Position numbers and translations under genes: made by a program | In this document: one piece after another, positions 11,986 through 23,205 of the stretch | Layout of the letters: each line of letters opens with the position of its first letter | How positions within the stretch are numbered: the first letter of the stretch is position 1 | Source: Capra hircus | Taxonomy: Eukaryota > Chordata > Mammalia > Artiodactyla > Bovidae | Assembly (NCBI RefSeq): GCF_001704415.2 | Contig: NC_030813.1 | Span: 14,216,001-14,280,000, forward strand | Length of the DNA stretch: 64,000 nucleotides | Reading direction: 5' to 3' | Notes under the pieces: generated by a model | Database searches by the model: none | Seen by the model: the letters and a program-made list of their open reading frames with translations, nothing else | What the model was told of the DNA's origin: nothing

Positions 11986-13561
11986 GTGCCCTTAGCTTTT
12001 ATGCCATTGAACTACTCTTTTACACTTATATTTTATTTATTCTAAGAATATTTTTGAGAACTTGCTTACCTCATTACACAGTATCTTTTTAATGAAGATA
12101 CAGACTTTAAAAAAATCTTTATGCCATAATCAGTTGGGTTTCTGAGAAACATTTCTTTTTTAACTTTATGGCAACTGAATTATGAGACTGACTAGGTTCT
12201 TACTTTGAAATGATGGTTGACAAAACCAGATCTAAGTTTGTTGGTTATTCCTCAGTAGACATTTAATATACTAATCCTATTTCTGGCTTCATCTTAGTTA
12301 TCTTTATTTTCCCTTTGCTCACATTTTCTCATTTACTTTTGTTTGTAGTATAATAATTAGCTAGGCTGTGGTATTTTTAAGTTGCATATAATCCTTTCTG
12401 AGCAAAGGAGGAACTAAATGCTGTTTTTATTGAAGGCTACTAGAGCAATTCCTGTTGCTGCTTATCATTATAAAGATGAACTGCTTGGAAGTTAATTTTT
12501 AACTTATTATGTTAGCAGCCGTAACTAGCATTTTTCCTTGTGAAGACAAATGTTTTTTATTTCAGAAAAGACATCCAGTAGTCTGAATGGGTAGATGACA
12601 GTCCCAGAAACAAGCAGAAGGTTTTCATGCAACAAAACATAAGAACTCAGGAGTCAACTAAACATGAATTGCAGACTTGCTTTGTTTCTAAAAGGGAAGA
12701 AGAGTGAGAAGGGAGTAGAGGAGGAAAGAAAAGAGAAGAACCAGAAAAATTGTGGAAAAGTGCATGCCCTGTGATGAGACTTCACTGTGTGCCCCTCTAA
12801 AATCTTTAGCACTATCAAAAAGGATTGCTTTCTTGTACACACTGACAGGGAGCTGACTTTCATGCTAAAGTCTGTGTAATGACAGACAAAACAACTGGTG
12901 AGATTGAACAAGGCAAAAAGCAGGTGGAGCAGGGGACAAAAGTCCCCAGTAATTAGCTAAAGTCTGGAAAAGGACTTAAAACTTCCAGAGATCAAAGAAA
13001 ACTAACAAAGTGCTACCAGAAGTCCCTGGCTTATACACCAGCTACACTTGTTTATTCAGTAATTAAATGCAAATACTCTTGAAGTTTACTACATAAGTAT
13101 CTTAAAGTCCCTGAGATCAAGTTATATTGTGGGTGGATCAATCTAATGCATTTTGTTTTTAGGAATCTCTAGTTGTTCCAACTTATTTATTATGTATGTT
13201 GAGATTTTAAAACTTCCGTTTTTGTCTTCTTCAAATTTTACAACCTGTCATCAAACGCATCAAGTATATATAGAGATCTTAACATCTAGAAGTATATAAC
13301 CTATTGTGGATTATTTTGTCTAGTTGTAATTAAGGAAACTAATACTATGCTTATAAAATGTAGATTCTTTGTTATTTTTCTTTAACAAAATCAATAGATA
13401 ATCATGATTTTATGGGGTTAAACAAATGAATACAATTATATTTTACTTTTTTCAAGGTTTATTCTCATGTTAATAATTCTAGTCACCTCCAAAAATATCA
13501 TGCTACTAGGCAAACACAGATGACATTCAGTACAATGCAATAGATACAGAGATGTAAATAT
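11986..13561. other. AT-rich single-copy DNA, no gene
   Basis: A polypurine stretch of about 65 bases lies near 12689-12753. Otherwise no gene or repeat is recognised. Confidence 0.65.
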
Positions 13562-13791
13562 TCCACAAGTATTTATTGGGTACCTCTATGTTCCTGGCAC
13601 TTTCTAAGGCCTAAGAATAAAGCAGCAAATAAATCAGACTTACATGTGCATCCTCATGGAGTTTATATTCTAGTGAGGGGAGTCAGGCAATAAACATAGT
13701 AAATAATAAAATATATAACAGATTGTGAAAAGTTCTAAGGAGAAAAATGAAAATGAAGAAAGGAAGTACAGGGGGATGTGGGGCTTAAAGC
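13562..13791 (-). mobile_element. L2 LINE, antisense, 3' segment of a split copy
   Basis: The reverse complement of the L2 3' end. 'agtatttattgggtacc', 'tgttcctggcactttctaag', 'tcctcatggagtttatattc' and 'caggcaataaacatagta' follow the L2 order. The same element resumes after two younger insertions (14288-15095). Confidence 0.72.
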
Positions 13792-13836
13792 TTAATTATT
13801 AAAATTTTTATTTTATATTGGAGCATAGTAAATAAC
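13792..13836 (-). mobile_element. L1 3' UTR, left part (antisense)
   Basis: 'tttttattttatattggagc' followed by 'atagtaaataac' is the antisense end of an artiodactyl-type L1 3' UTR. It continues on the far side of a Bov-tA insertion. Confidence 0.7.
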
Positions 13837-14063
13837 CAGGTTTCCCAGGTGGTGCTAGTGGTAAAGAACTTGTCTGCCAATGTAGGAGACATATGAGACT
13901 CCAGTTTGATCCCTGGGTTGGGAAGATCCTCTGGAGCAGGGCGTGGCATCCCATTCTAGTATTCTAGCCTGGAGAATCCCATGAACAGAGGAACCTGGTG
14001 GGCTGCAGTCTATGGGGTTGCAAAGAGTCAGACACGACTGAAGTGACTTAACACACATAGGCA
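13837..14063 (+). mobile_element. Bov-tA SINE inside an L1 3' UTR
   Basis: Full-length sense SINE from 'tttcccaggtggtgctagt' to 'agacacgactgaagtgactt'. Imperfect target duplications flank it: CATAGTAAATAAC at 13824-13836 and CATAGTGAATTAAC at 14064-14077. Because it splits the L1, it is the youngest layer of the nest. Confidence 0.92.
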
Positions 14064-14287
14064 CATAGTGAATTAACAGTGTTGTTAGTCTCAGGTGGAC
14101 AGCAAAGTGCCTCAGTTATACATATACATGTATCTCTTCTCTTCCAAATTATTTTCTCATTCATGTTGTTACAGAATGCTGAGCAGAGTTCCATGTGCTA
14201 TACAGTAGGACCTTCTTGATTATCTATTGTAAATACAGCAGTGTGTACATGTAACACCCAAACACTCTATTTTCTCCCCACCCATCA
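14064..14287 (-). mobile_element. L1 3' UTR, right part (antisense)
   Basis: Continues the L1 3' UTR: 'acagcaaagtgcctcagtt', 'tacatatacatgtatctct', 'ttccatgtgctatacagtag' and 'tattgtaaatacagcagtg'. This pattern is abundant in artiodactyl L1 3' ends. It is non-coding. Confidence 0.75.
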
Positions 14288-15095
14288 TAGAGAACAGGAC
14301 ATTTGGGGAGAAAGAGGCAAAGGAGGGACCCACATGGACTTCTGGGATGCCAGCAAATAGAGTGCAAGTGCCTGAGACGGAGCATGGCCACAGGGCTGGA
14401 GAAACAGCAAAGTGACTTGAGTCACTGGAATGAAAAAGAGCGGGGAATGCTGGCAGCTTTTGCAGTCTTGTAGTCCTATTTTCAGCTGACAAAATATATT
14501 TTCTCATCAGTTCTGTCAAGCTATTTTTCCTGTCTTTGTTTGTTACAGTAAGGACTTTGGTTTTCCCCTTGATTCTCTAAAGTGCTTGATTCTCTAAAGT
14601 GTAGAGATGAACATAAGTAATCAATGATGGATTTAGTTGTTTTTTTCCCCTTTGGGAAGGAACACCAAGGAAAAATTTCAGTATAAGATTGCTATAATCT
14701 GAAGTGTTTTATAAAAGAATCACTCTGGATGCTCTGTTAAGGAAATATTTAAAGGGGGAAGAGTGAAAGATTGAAATCTAATCAAGATGTGAGTGCAAAA
14801 ATTTTTGTAAGGACATACACTGGCTTGTATGACCAGAGGAGAAAAGGTGGTAGGGAGTGGTTGGATTTGCATGTTAGGCACACAGGATCTATTCAGGAGC
14901 TGTATGTATAATAAAACGAGAGAGCATCAGTGAAGATACTGGGTCGCTGTGGCTAGGAGCTAAGTTGAGAATATTGCCGAAGAGTGGTTTGCTCAGATAA
15001 TTTGCAGTTCACTTTTGCTCCTGTTGAGCACTTAGCTCTCCTCGCTATCCAAGTGGAGGTGCCAAGCAGATTCAATGTTACCCAGTGTTTTGTGT
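14288..15095 (-). mobile_element. L2 LINE, antisense, 5' segment of a split copy
   Basis: Diverged, but collinear with reversed L2: 'acagtaaggactttggtttt', 'aatcactctggatgctctgt', 'ggtggtagggagtggttgga' and 'tatccaagtggaggtgcc'. Together with 13562-13791 it represents about 1 kb of one old L2 copy. No frame is intact. The 99-codon minus frame at 14220-14519 is not an L2 protein. Confidence 0.62.
14478..14622. repeat. Local direct repeat, copy 1
   Basis: Diverged copy of 15150-15301. Shared blocks include 'gtcaagctatttt', 'ctgtctttgtt', 'agtaagga', 'tctctaaagt' and 'gtagagatgaacat'. Inside it a 17-base unit TTGATTCTCTAAAGTG(C/T) is repeated in tandem at 14569-14602. Confidence 0.7.
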
Positions 15096-15149
15096 GTATG
15101 TAATTACATATATACCAAATTCTGATGATCCAGAATCTTTGGAGAGCCC

Positions 15150-15301
15150 TGTTTTCAGATGAAGAAATACATTTCTCATCAAATATGTCAAGCTATTTTA
15201 ACTGTCTTTGTTGTCTGTTATAGTAAGGAGACTGAATTTTACTTAAGTCTCTAAAGTTCTTAATTCATCATTCCTACTGTAGAGATGAACATGAAGTAAT
15301 C
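15150..15301. repeat. Local direct repeat, copy 2
   Basis: Matches 14478-14622 with substitutions and small indels, about 670 bases downstream. Both copies keep 'ttctcatca', 'tgtcaagctatttt' and 'gtagagatgaacat'. Confidence 0.7.
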
Positions 15302-16244
15302 TTTCACAGAAAAAAAGGGCCATGTATAGCAACAAAGAGTTCCTTACATCTTCACATGATTTTCATGTTGTCAATAAGAAATCCAAAGAGAAAGAAACAG
15401 GGATGTGAAATTAGCATAGGTCCAAAAATTAATAAGTAAAAGGAGACTGATTCTTTCACTGAGAGTGATTGAGAGTAAATAAGTGTTTGTGACTATTAAG
15501 GACCTTTTGTATTAAAGGGGATGAAAACAAGCAGATTGTTTTTGGTGGCATTATTAGCAGGACACTTCTTCTGAGAGAATCTTGCTAGTTAAGGCTGTAA
15601 AAGGAGCAGCAGATAAGCTGGAGTGCTCACAACTTAGCAACAGCTTGGAAAGTATTGTCAATAAATGCTCCAGTCTGAAACGGGACCAAGTGATAGGATG
15701 TGATAATATCGTGCAATTGAAACGGCACTTCAGTATCTAATCTCGGGATTAGAGAAGATCTAGGGGTTCACACTACTGAAGCCATGTCAGGGTGGAATTT
15801 ATAGCTCTTCTCCATTGATATTAATAACAGCCACAGATTAGTGGAAGCAGACTTTGACACAGTTTACTGCAACATGTCCATGATAAAGTGTGGAAACTTG
15901 CTCTTTATACCAGGGGAGAGAGGAGGAAAAAAAAAAAAAGGAAAAAAAAGGTCCAACTCCCCAAAGCATTGTAATAGAAATGAAAGCATCTGGTTCCCAC
16001 TATCACCATGTTTTGTGTAAATGTTTCCAAAGATTTAGTTTCTCGATAATGACTCTTAGTAAATTCATTTAAGAAAAAGTTGGCCCCACACCCTGCACAA
16101 CAATGACTTTACATGTGAGAGAGTCATTCGCCCACCCAATCTTTTGTGATTAGCATAATATTGAGATAATTTGCATGTGGTTTATAATAGGCAAACAGGA
16201 AATCCCAAGGAAGTATTTTACCACTTCAAAAATAGCTGACCAAG

Positions 16245-16352
16245 AAGTCAGGAGGAAAGTAACGAGGTAACCATGGGAGGAAGAAGAGGATGCGAGAAGG
16301 AGGGAGCAGGGAGAGGAAGGGAGTGTGAGGGAGAAGACAAATTAGAAACAGA
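16245..16352. repeat. Polypurine tract
   Basis: A G/A-rich run including 'gggaggaagaagaggatgcg' and 'gggagcagggagaggaaggg'. It is a low-complexity stretch with possible triplex-forming character; no function is claimed. Confidence 0.6.
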
Positions 16353-17261
16353 AGCTTGAATGGGAAACTGCCATTTTAGAAAATAATGTTTTGAATTCTG
16401 TTTCTTAAGTCATGCCTAGAAGCTGTCCAAACTATAGCCAAATAATAAGATTATGTCTGATTCCCCAACCTAGCACTGTCAGCCTTGGTTAGTGTGATGT
16501 CTATAATGCATTTGGTGTGGTTACTTTTTTGTTTTGTAGCAGCAGCAGGAATCCTCTACATTAGACATAAATTGTTTACAGGTTTTTTTTTCATTGCCAA
16601 ATTTTCATGAAAATGTCAAAGTGAACATTTATACTTTATAAATGGTTCTTTTTTCCCCAGCCCAACTGACAGATATAACTACTCCAACAAAAATGAAAAT
16701 CACTAGACACAACCAGTAATTCTCTTTTATAAGCATTAGAGGAGACTTCATGTTTTATGATAATTTTATGTCAGAATGAGAGAAACCACTCATTTTTCTG
16801 CTAAAAGTATATCACTGTATTGTTTTAATAATGTTAATAAAGAATAATAATAATAGTGACAATAACCAACACCAATAAGAGAACAAAGTTACACTTGGAA
16901 AGCTTGATTTGATGCCTTCCTTTTTAAGACAGTTTTCTACCCTTTTATTCATTTTATCTCAGGAAATGTTTTCTTATGGATTCAATATACATAGGTATCA
17001 TAAAAAGAAAACAGAGTTATGAGTAAGGCATGATACATCAACATTAATTTTCAAGCTAAATTTCACTAACTTTTAAATTTTTTTCCATTGGATACAAAAT
17101 CTTTTTATTATTTTATTTCCTAAGAATGTTAATGGAACTAATTAGTAAATGTTGGTGATTTCCAAATGGTCTACTCTTCAAAATGTTGCTACTACTAGTA
17201 GCTCTAATAGATGTGGCTTGATTGGGCCATAAAGGAGTGATTAGCTCATTTTACAGGCCTT

Positions 17262-17804
17262 ATTCTTAGCAAAGAAAGTTATAACCAATCTAGATAGCAT
17301 ATTAAAAATCAGAGACAATATTTTGCCAACAAATGTCTGTCTAGTCAAGGCTATGGTTTTCCCAGTAGTCATGTATGGATGTGACAGTTGGACTATGAAG
17401 AAAGCTGAGCACCGAAGAACTGATGCTTTTGAACTGTGGTGTTGGAGAAGACTCTTGAGAGTCCCTTAGACTGCAAGGAGATCCAACCAGTCCATCCTAA
17501 AGGAAATCACTTCTGAATATTTGTTAGAAGGACTGATGCTGAAGCTGAAACTCTAATACTTTGGCCACCTGATGCAAAGAACTGACTTATTTGAAAAGAC
17601 CCTGATGCTGGGAAAGATTGAGAGCAGGAGGAGAAGGGGACGACAGAGAACAAGATGGTTGGGTGGCATCACCGACTCAATGGACATGAATTTGAGTTAA
17701 TTCTGGGAGTTGGTGATGGACAGGGAGGCCTGACGTGTTGCAGTCCATGGGGTTGCAAAGAGTTGGATACAACTGAGTGACTGAACTGAACTGATTCTTA
17801 GCAA
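17262..17804 (+). mobile_element. BovB LINE 3' end with target duplications
   Basis: A 5'-truncated sense BovB (17273-17793) between perfect 11-base target duplications ATTCTTAGCAA at 17262-17272 and 17794-17804. It enters ORF2 at 'agaaagttataaccaatcta' and ends 'gtgactgaactgaactg'. Frame-breaking changes such as 'cccttagactgcaagg' (a TAG in place of the usual TGG) disable it. Confidence 0.95.
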
Positions 17805-19314
17805 TGGGAAATTAAGTCTAAATTCCGTCTTGAATACAATGGGAGTATATATACTTCACACACCTGATAGAAAAAAAAATGTTTTAGGATATATACTTTG
17901 ATTTTTCTAGGTCCTTAAGCCATTTTTCTTTTAAAAACTTTCTTTAAAAATTACACTCATAACTGAGAATACACTCACAACCTGAGACTCTTACACAGCC
18001 ATACATCAGATGAGGTGCCAAGGAGTAGTAATGTCAGTTATTTTTGTTGTTATTCTTGCTGTTGTACAATACACATTTTAATAAAAAGCAGTGAGAAAAA
18101 GAAAAAGAATCAAGAGATAAACTCTTCCTGGGATTATTGTACTTGGTCCCTCTCTTCAAAGCAAAGTTAATCATCATGTTAAGGGTCCTGGCAGGATTTT
18201 GTAGTGAGTTATCTTCTAACATTTTACTCTTCTCAAACAAAGACTGTTGGAGCTTCAGTCTTCTAGCCCTGTAAATCTGCAGTGTCTCTTTCTTTGTTAA
18301 TAGGCATGCAAAAATCCTTAGAAAGGCACATTTATTTCATTTATGAGAAATTAAATCCAGATTTAAAGCTCTTCTCTCACCGTCTACTGTTGGCTCCTTT
18401 TAGAATGATTCTGTGGTGGTGCTGGACCCCAGGAAGCATTGTAACATGTGTTGGCAATCTTGCAAACCAAATTTAGTCCCTTAGATTCAATATCAAGATA
18501 TTTATTAGGAGTAATGCTTGCCTTCAGCTCTTTCTGTGGGTTGCTGTTAAACCACTGTCAGCGCTGCTATGGTGAGCTTTCTTGTTTACCCCTGATGTTG
18601 CTTAAAGCTAACCCACTTCCTAGGACATCCCACTGAGGAAAAGTCACTCTATTAAGAACTAGCTGTCTTGACTGTGATTTCCAGCTGGGATATAGAGCAA
18701 CAGTCCATGTCTTCTTGGCAGCTCTCATTTATACAAATCAGAATTATCTTGAGACAATAGGAAAGAGATAAAATGGAAGAGTAGTTTTGTTATTTTTGAC
18801 ATCATGTTGCACTTTGTTTTAAATGTACTTTATTTGTTCTGAATTACTCTTCGAGACAGTTCCTACTATTTTTTTTTTTATCACAGAGCCAATCATAATT
18901 CAAAAACTACAAAACAGAAGACCTTAGTTGCTTGATAATATTGATTTACTTACTCCATTTAATGTGCTTACAATAAATGTTTAACAACTGACTCTCCAGA
19001 AAAGACAAACAAAAGTGCAAAACATACTTTGTGTTATTTACAGATTTGCAGGGTATAAATTCTCCCACCATGATCAATGGGAGTCTAACAGCCTGATGTC
19101 AATGGGCTTTTAATATTCCTAAAACTTTAGCAGTAGGCTCTCACAATGGCTGAATCCCACACACCACTGCAAAAATATTGTGTTCTATATGTATCTTCTA
19201 TGTTATTGAGTAGAGCCCTCTAATTAAATGACTGAAAAAATTTATGCCAACCTTTAAGAGAACATATTAATAACACACTCTACCAAAGTAGTTTGGAATG
19301 ACCAGCTCTTTGAA
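17805..19314. other. AT-rich single-copy DNA, no gene
   Basis: No family recognised. The frames at 18282-18476 and 18448-18636 overlap in different frames, have no similarity I can name and are probably chance. Confidence 0.6.
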
Positions 19315-19490
19315 TTACATCATAAAATCCTGGAATTTGTAAGCTGGAAGGACTTTTGAGTACCTCTGGTTCCATTTATTCAGAATAAAGAATCTGGGAC
19401 CCAGATTAGATAATGGAATTTTTACAAGGTTATAATGGGAATAGTAAGACTCCTACTGCAGCTACTGGGCTTCAGCTCAGTGTTATTTCC
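19315..19490 (-). mobile_element. MIR/L3-like ancient SINE, antisense (diverged)
   Basis: Follows the order 'gaatttgtaagctggaagga', 'aagaatctgggacccagatt', 'tacaaggttataatggga' and 'cagctcagtgttatttcc', the reversed pattern of an ancient mammalian SINE. Strongly diverged. Confidence 0.5.
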
Positions 19491-20139
19491 ATTAATTATC
19501 TTTATTGCTTAATTAATGGATTATAGATATGATTTTGAGTTGCCTGAGTTTTCCTTGGCCTTGAGAGAAGTGGTTTAGTGCCAAGTTGTTATAATCAATT
19601 GTTAAATCTCAGGAGGTCTAAGGCATGAATCAGTAAATGATTTCTCATTTCTTTAATGAATGTAAATAAAGATTGAACAATCTACAGTAAATCCTGCAGA
19701 AAGAAAATTTGCCCTTATAACTATAATGTTTCTATTTTACTACTTCAGATCACAGCCAAATATGCAAATAAATGGCATATCTTTTAATCCAGAGTTTTGA
19801 TCTTTCATAACATTTAACTAGAAACTCCTTATCATGTTTCTGCTATCAGACCCCTGGCAGGTATATGCTTTAGGTGTTTAAATTTTCTACTACAAGATTA
19901 TTAGGTTATTTACCTCCAAGTTAGTTTTCATCCTGATACTTCTCTGTGTAAAAGGAACAATAAAAAAAAGTTGCTTTCTTTCATCTAACTGAATAAATCC
20001 AAACTTCTTTTCCCTAAATCCCCGATGACAAGGATCAGACATGTTTGCTCTTCAACACCCTTAGTGGCACCGCAGTGCTCATGGGAATAGTCATCTTACG
20101 TGTAGTATCTTATATACGCATGAATTCTCTATAAGTGGA
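19491..20139. other. Single-copy DNA, no gene
   Basis: Nothing recognised. Confidence 0.55.
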
Positions 20140-20278
20140 GGCTATTAAGAATCTTACTTTACACCTGGATAAATAAATGAAAGTAATTTCCCCAAGGAGT
20201 CATAGCCAGTTAGTAGCAATGCATGGATTTGAACTCATCTTTGCAGATTATACTTTAACTACCACACAGTATAACCTT
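20140..20278 (-). mobile_element. MIR SINE, antisense
   Basis: 'aagtaatttccccaaggagt', 'agccagttagtagcaatgc' and 'atggatttgaactcatct' match the reversed MIR core and its flanks. Confidence 0.65.
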
Positions 20279-20396
20279 GTTGAATACTTCTGACTGCTCT
20301 GACCTAGTACAGAATGTTCTCCATAATGTGGCACAAGCCCATTACCCTAAGTTTTCTCTCTCTAAGCCTCTGGGTATAGTCTTGATTTCAAGCATC

Positions 20397-20675
20397 CTAA
20401 GGCAATGGCACCCCACTCCAGTACTCTTGCCTGGAAAATCCCATGGATGGAGGAGCCTGGTGGGCTGCAGTCCATGGGGTCGCTAAGAGTCAGACACGAC
20501 TGAGCGACTTCACTTTCACTTTTCGCTTTCATGCACTGGAGAAGGAAATGGCAACCCACTCCAGTGTTCTTGCCTGGAGAATCCCAGGGACGGGGGAGCC
20601 TGGTGGGCTGCCGTCTATGGGGTTGCACAGAGTCAGACACGATTGAAGCGACTTAGCAGCAGCAGCAGCAGCAGC
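20397..20675 (+). mobile_element. Bov-A2 SINE with (AGC)7 tail
   Basis: A two-monomer Bov-A2. Each monomer carries 'cactccagt', 'cttgcctgg', 'gaggagcctggtgggctgc' or its equivalent, and 'agtcagacacga'. They are joined by the linker 'cttcactttcacttttcgct' and end in seven AGC units (20655-20675). Low divergence suggests a young ruminant insertion. The three open frames over it are SINE translations. Confidence 0.96.
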
Positions 20676-22253
20676 TCTCTTATTACGATCCAAATGGGCT
20701 CCAGAAATATTTTGTCTTTGCCAAAACCGTTTCCCTTGCCCTTGTCACTTTAATTTCCCTTCTTTACCCTCAAAAACAGCCTAACCTTTCTTCCAGGCTT
20801 TATCTACCTTGGCTTCTCAGAGTGCTCTCTCTTTTCTTGAGCTCCATATACTGCTTGGTACTTGTGGTTGTCTTTTCTGCCCACCAGGCCTCACCAGGCA
20901 GTTTGAATGAGGACAGTGCATTACATGCCTTTATGGTATCCACTGTGATCTATATAAAGCCATAACCATTTTTATGTTTATTCAGTAGATATTGATGATA
21001 ATTTTATTTGTCAGTTGTGCAGATCTTTGTAGGCATTTCACTGTACCTTGGAAGTGAAATCCTGGGAAAGAACATTGCATTTCAAAAAGCCTTTGACAGA
21101 TTGTATGACATCTGATAGAGACAGTAAAGAACAATTCACCTGTGAGGAGAAAACTATCCTAAGGACAAAAACTGAACATTTCAGGGTGAGGCAACAGTAG
21201 CAGAAAAATAATGGGATTAGAGCGGATAACAAGCTAAATGGGAATCAGCAGTGCGCCTTTATGAACCGTGCATAAATAAAAGCACAGCAGGCAAGAAGTC
21301 CATGCTAATCCTTTTACTAGATTTTGTATAGGTCAGGCTTTCTTAGGAATAATTCACCCAATTCTGGATTGTTCTCTTTCCACTGAAGTGATGAGGAAGG
21401 GACTGTAACAGTAAGGATTTAGGTGATATATTAGAAAGATAATAGAAAAGAAAGGAACATAAAATTCATTCAGCTTTCTGCCTTTTGAAAACCGTTTAAC
21501 CCATAACCATGATTTTGTAAAGAACTGCCCTCCAACCAAACCAGAATAGATGTTAGCCTTGCCCCCAGTTCCTTTGCTGTTCAAAAATCTTTGTCAGCAC
21601 TCTTTTGGCTATATGAACCTGACTCTCAGGAACTTCCATACAAGACTGCATCTCACACTATAGTGCTGTAGGGCGTTCTCTGTCCAAAGGATGGGTTCAT
21701 TTGCAAGCAAGCGCCAGCCCTGGGGGCCTACAGAGCTCCTGGCTTAAGTCCATGTTTACATATACCTTAAGGAAATCCTTGTACCTTTGCCTTTGAATTG
21801 CTAAATCAAACTGTTTTTAGCCCCTGAAGCTTGTGCACTTAATGAAAATGATTTAGTATGGAATGGTGACCCTTTTAGTCCTGTGGGGAAACCTGTGGGG
21901 GTTGCATGATGGCGATGATTAATATTAAGTATTTTGGGTGCTTTTGAATTTCTTCAGTTTCACTTCTAGTATGACTTATTCTTTCATACAGTTCTGTGAT
22001 AAATATGTAGTTAACCTTTGTGGATTTGGCAACATTAGAGACATTTCACACTCATTCCCTCTGATAAAAACCTTTTGAAGTAGTATTGTTATACTTATTT
22101 TAGTAGATGAGGGAACAGAATTTAAGTACCTATCCTATGAGAAACAGCTAATAAATGTCTGACTTTATGCTCTTTCTAATGCATAATTGAGCCACACATA
22201 ACTTTTCATTGACCAGGTTGATGAATTTGATCATAAAACTCTGATTTTTTCCA
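20676..22253. other. Single-copy DNA, no gene
   Basis: A weak MIR-like antisense stretch lies near 22060-22200 ('tagtagatgagggaacag'). Otherwise nothing is recognised. Confidence 0.55.
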
Positions 22254-23205
22254 AAACAGCCCAATCAAAAAATAGGCAGAAGACCTAAACAGATATTTCT
22301 CCAAAGAAGACATACATATGGCCAATCAACACATGAGAAGATGCTCACCATCATTAATTATTAGAGAAATGCAAATCAAAACTGCAATGAGGTATCCTCT
22401 TACATCAGCCAGAATGGCCACCGTCAGAAAATCTACAAACAAGAAATGCTGGAGAGGATGTGGAGAAAACGGAACCCTCCTACTTGGTGGGAATGTAAAC
22501 TTCTCCAGCAATCGTAGAGAACAGCATGGGGATTATTTTTAAAGCAAGGAATAAATCTACCATATAACCCAGAAGCAACACTGCTGGGCATATACCCTGA
22601 AAAAGCCACAGTTCTAAAAGACACATGTACCCCAGTGTTCATTGCAGCACTATTTACAACAGCCAGGAAATGGGAGCAACCTTGATGTCTATCGACAGAT
22701 GAATGGATATAGGATATGTGGTACATATATACAATGGAGTATTGCTCAGCCATAATACAAAATGAATTTGAGTCAATTCTAGAGAGGTGGATGAACCCAA
22801 AGCCTGTTATATAGAGTGAAGTCAGTCAGAAAGAGAAAAACAAGTATCATATATTAACACATATATAAGAAATGTAGAAAAATTGTATTGATGAACGTAT
22901 TTGCAGAGAACGGACTTGTGGCCACAGTAGGGGAGGGAGAGGGTGGGACAAATGGAAAAAGTAGCATCAACATATATAAACCATCACATATAAAAGGGAT
23001 AGTTGGTGAGAAGTTGCTATACAACACAGGAGTCCAGCCTGATGTTCTGTGATGATCTAGAGGGGTGGGATGGGGGGAGCAGAGAGAGGTTTATGAAGGA
23101 GGGGATATATGTTTAATTATGGCTGATTCGTGTTATTGCTATGGCAGAAACCAACACAACATTGTAAAGCAATTTCCTCCAATTAAAAACACAAAGCCTT
23201 GTAGC
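22254..23205 (+). mobile_element. LINE-1 3' end, sense (artiodactyl L1)
   Basis: A 5'-truncated L1 covering the last part of ORF2 and the 3' UTR. Landmarks are 'cccaatcaaaaaataggcag', 'ggccaatcaacacatgagaa', 'gctggagaggatgtggagaa', 'tgctgggcatataccctga', 'tggagtattgctcagcc', and the end 'gtaaagcaatttcctccaat' followed by 'taaaaacac'. About 950 bp of more than 6 kb. It contains stops and is inactive. Confidence 0.95.
22318..22542 (+). pseudogene. L1 ORF2 C-terminal fragment
   Basis: The open stretch encodes the cysteine-containing end of L1 ORF2p: 'HMRRCSPSLIIREMQIKTAM', then 'KCWRGCGENGTLL'. The expected CW(W) residues after it are altered ('LLGGNVNF') and the frame stops early. It has no reverse-transcriptase or endonuclease domain and is a dead remnant. 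Confidence 0.9.

Larger units (their letters stand above)
15096..17261. other. Single-copy DNA with purine tracts, no gene
   Basis: Holds the second copy of a local direct repeat, an A-rich run near 15923-15949 and a polypurine stretch near 16245-16352. The plus-strand frame at 15890-16072 includes the lysine codons of the A-run and is not a gene. Confidence 0.65.

Noticed and set aside
20362..20646. A recurring peptide family (frames starting MSDSVQPHRRQPTRLP-like and repeated near 42796-43029) that looks conserved across the window
   Set aside because: These are translations of the same Bov-A2/Bov-tA SINE in both strands. The similarity comes from repeat copies, not from a protein under selection.
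20655..20675. (AGC)7 and the similar runs at 43044 and 43185 as triplet-expansion loci
   Set aside because: They are the normal 3' tails of Bov-A2 type SINEs and are short.
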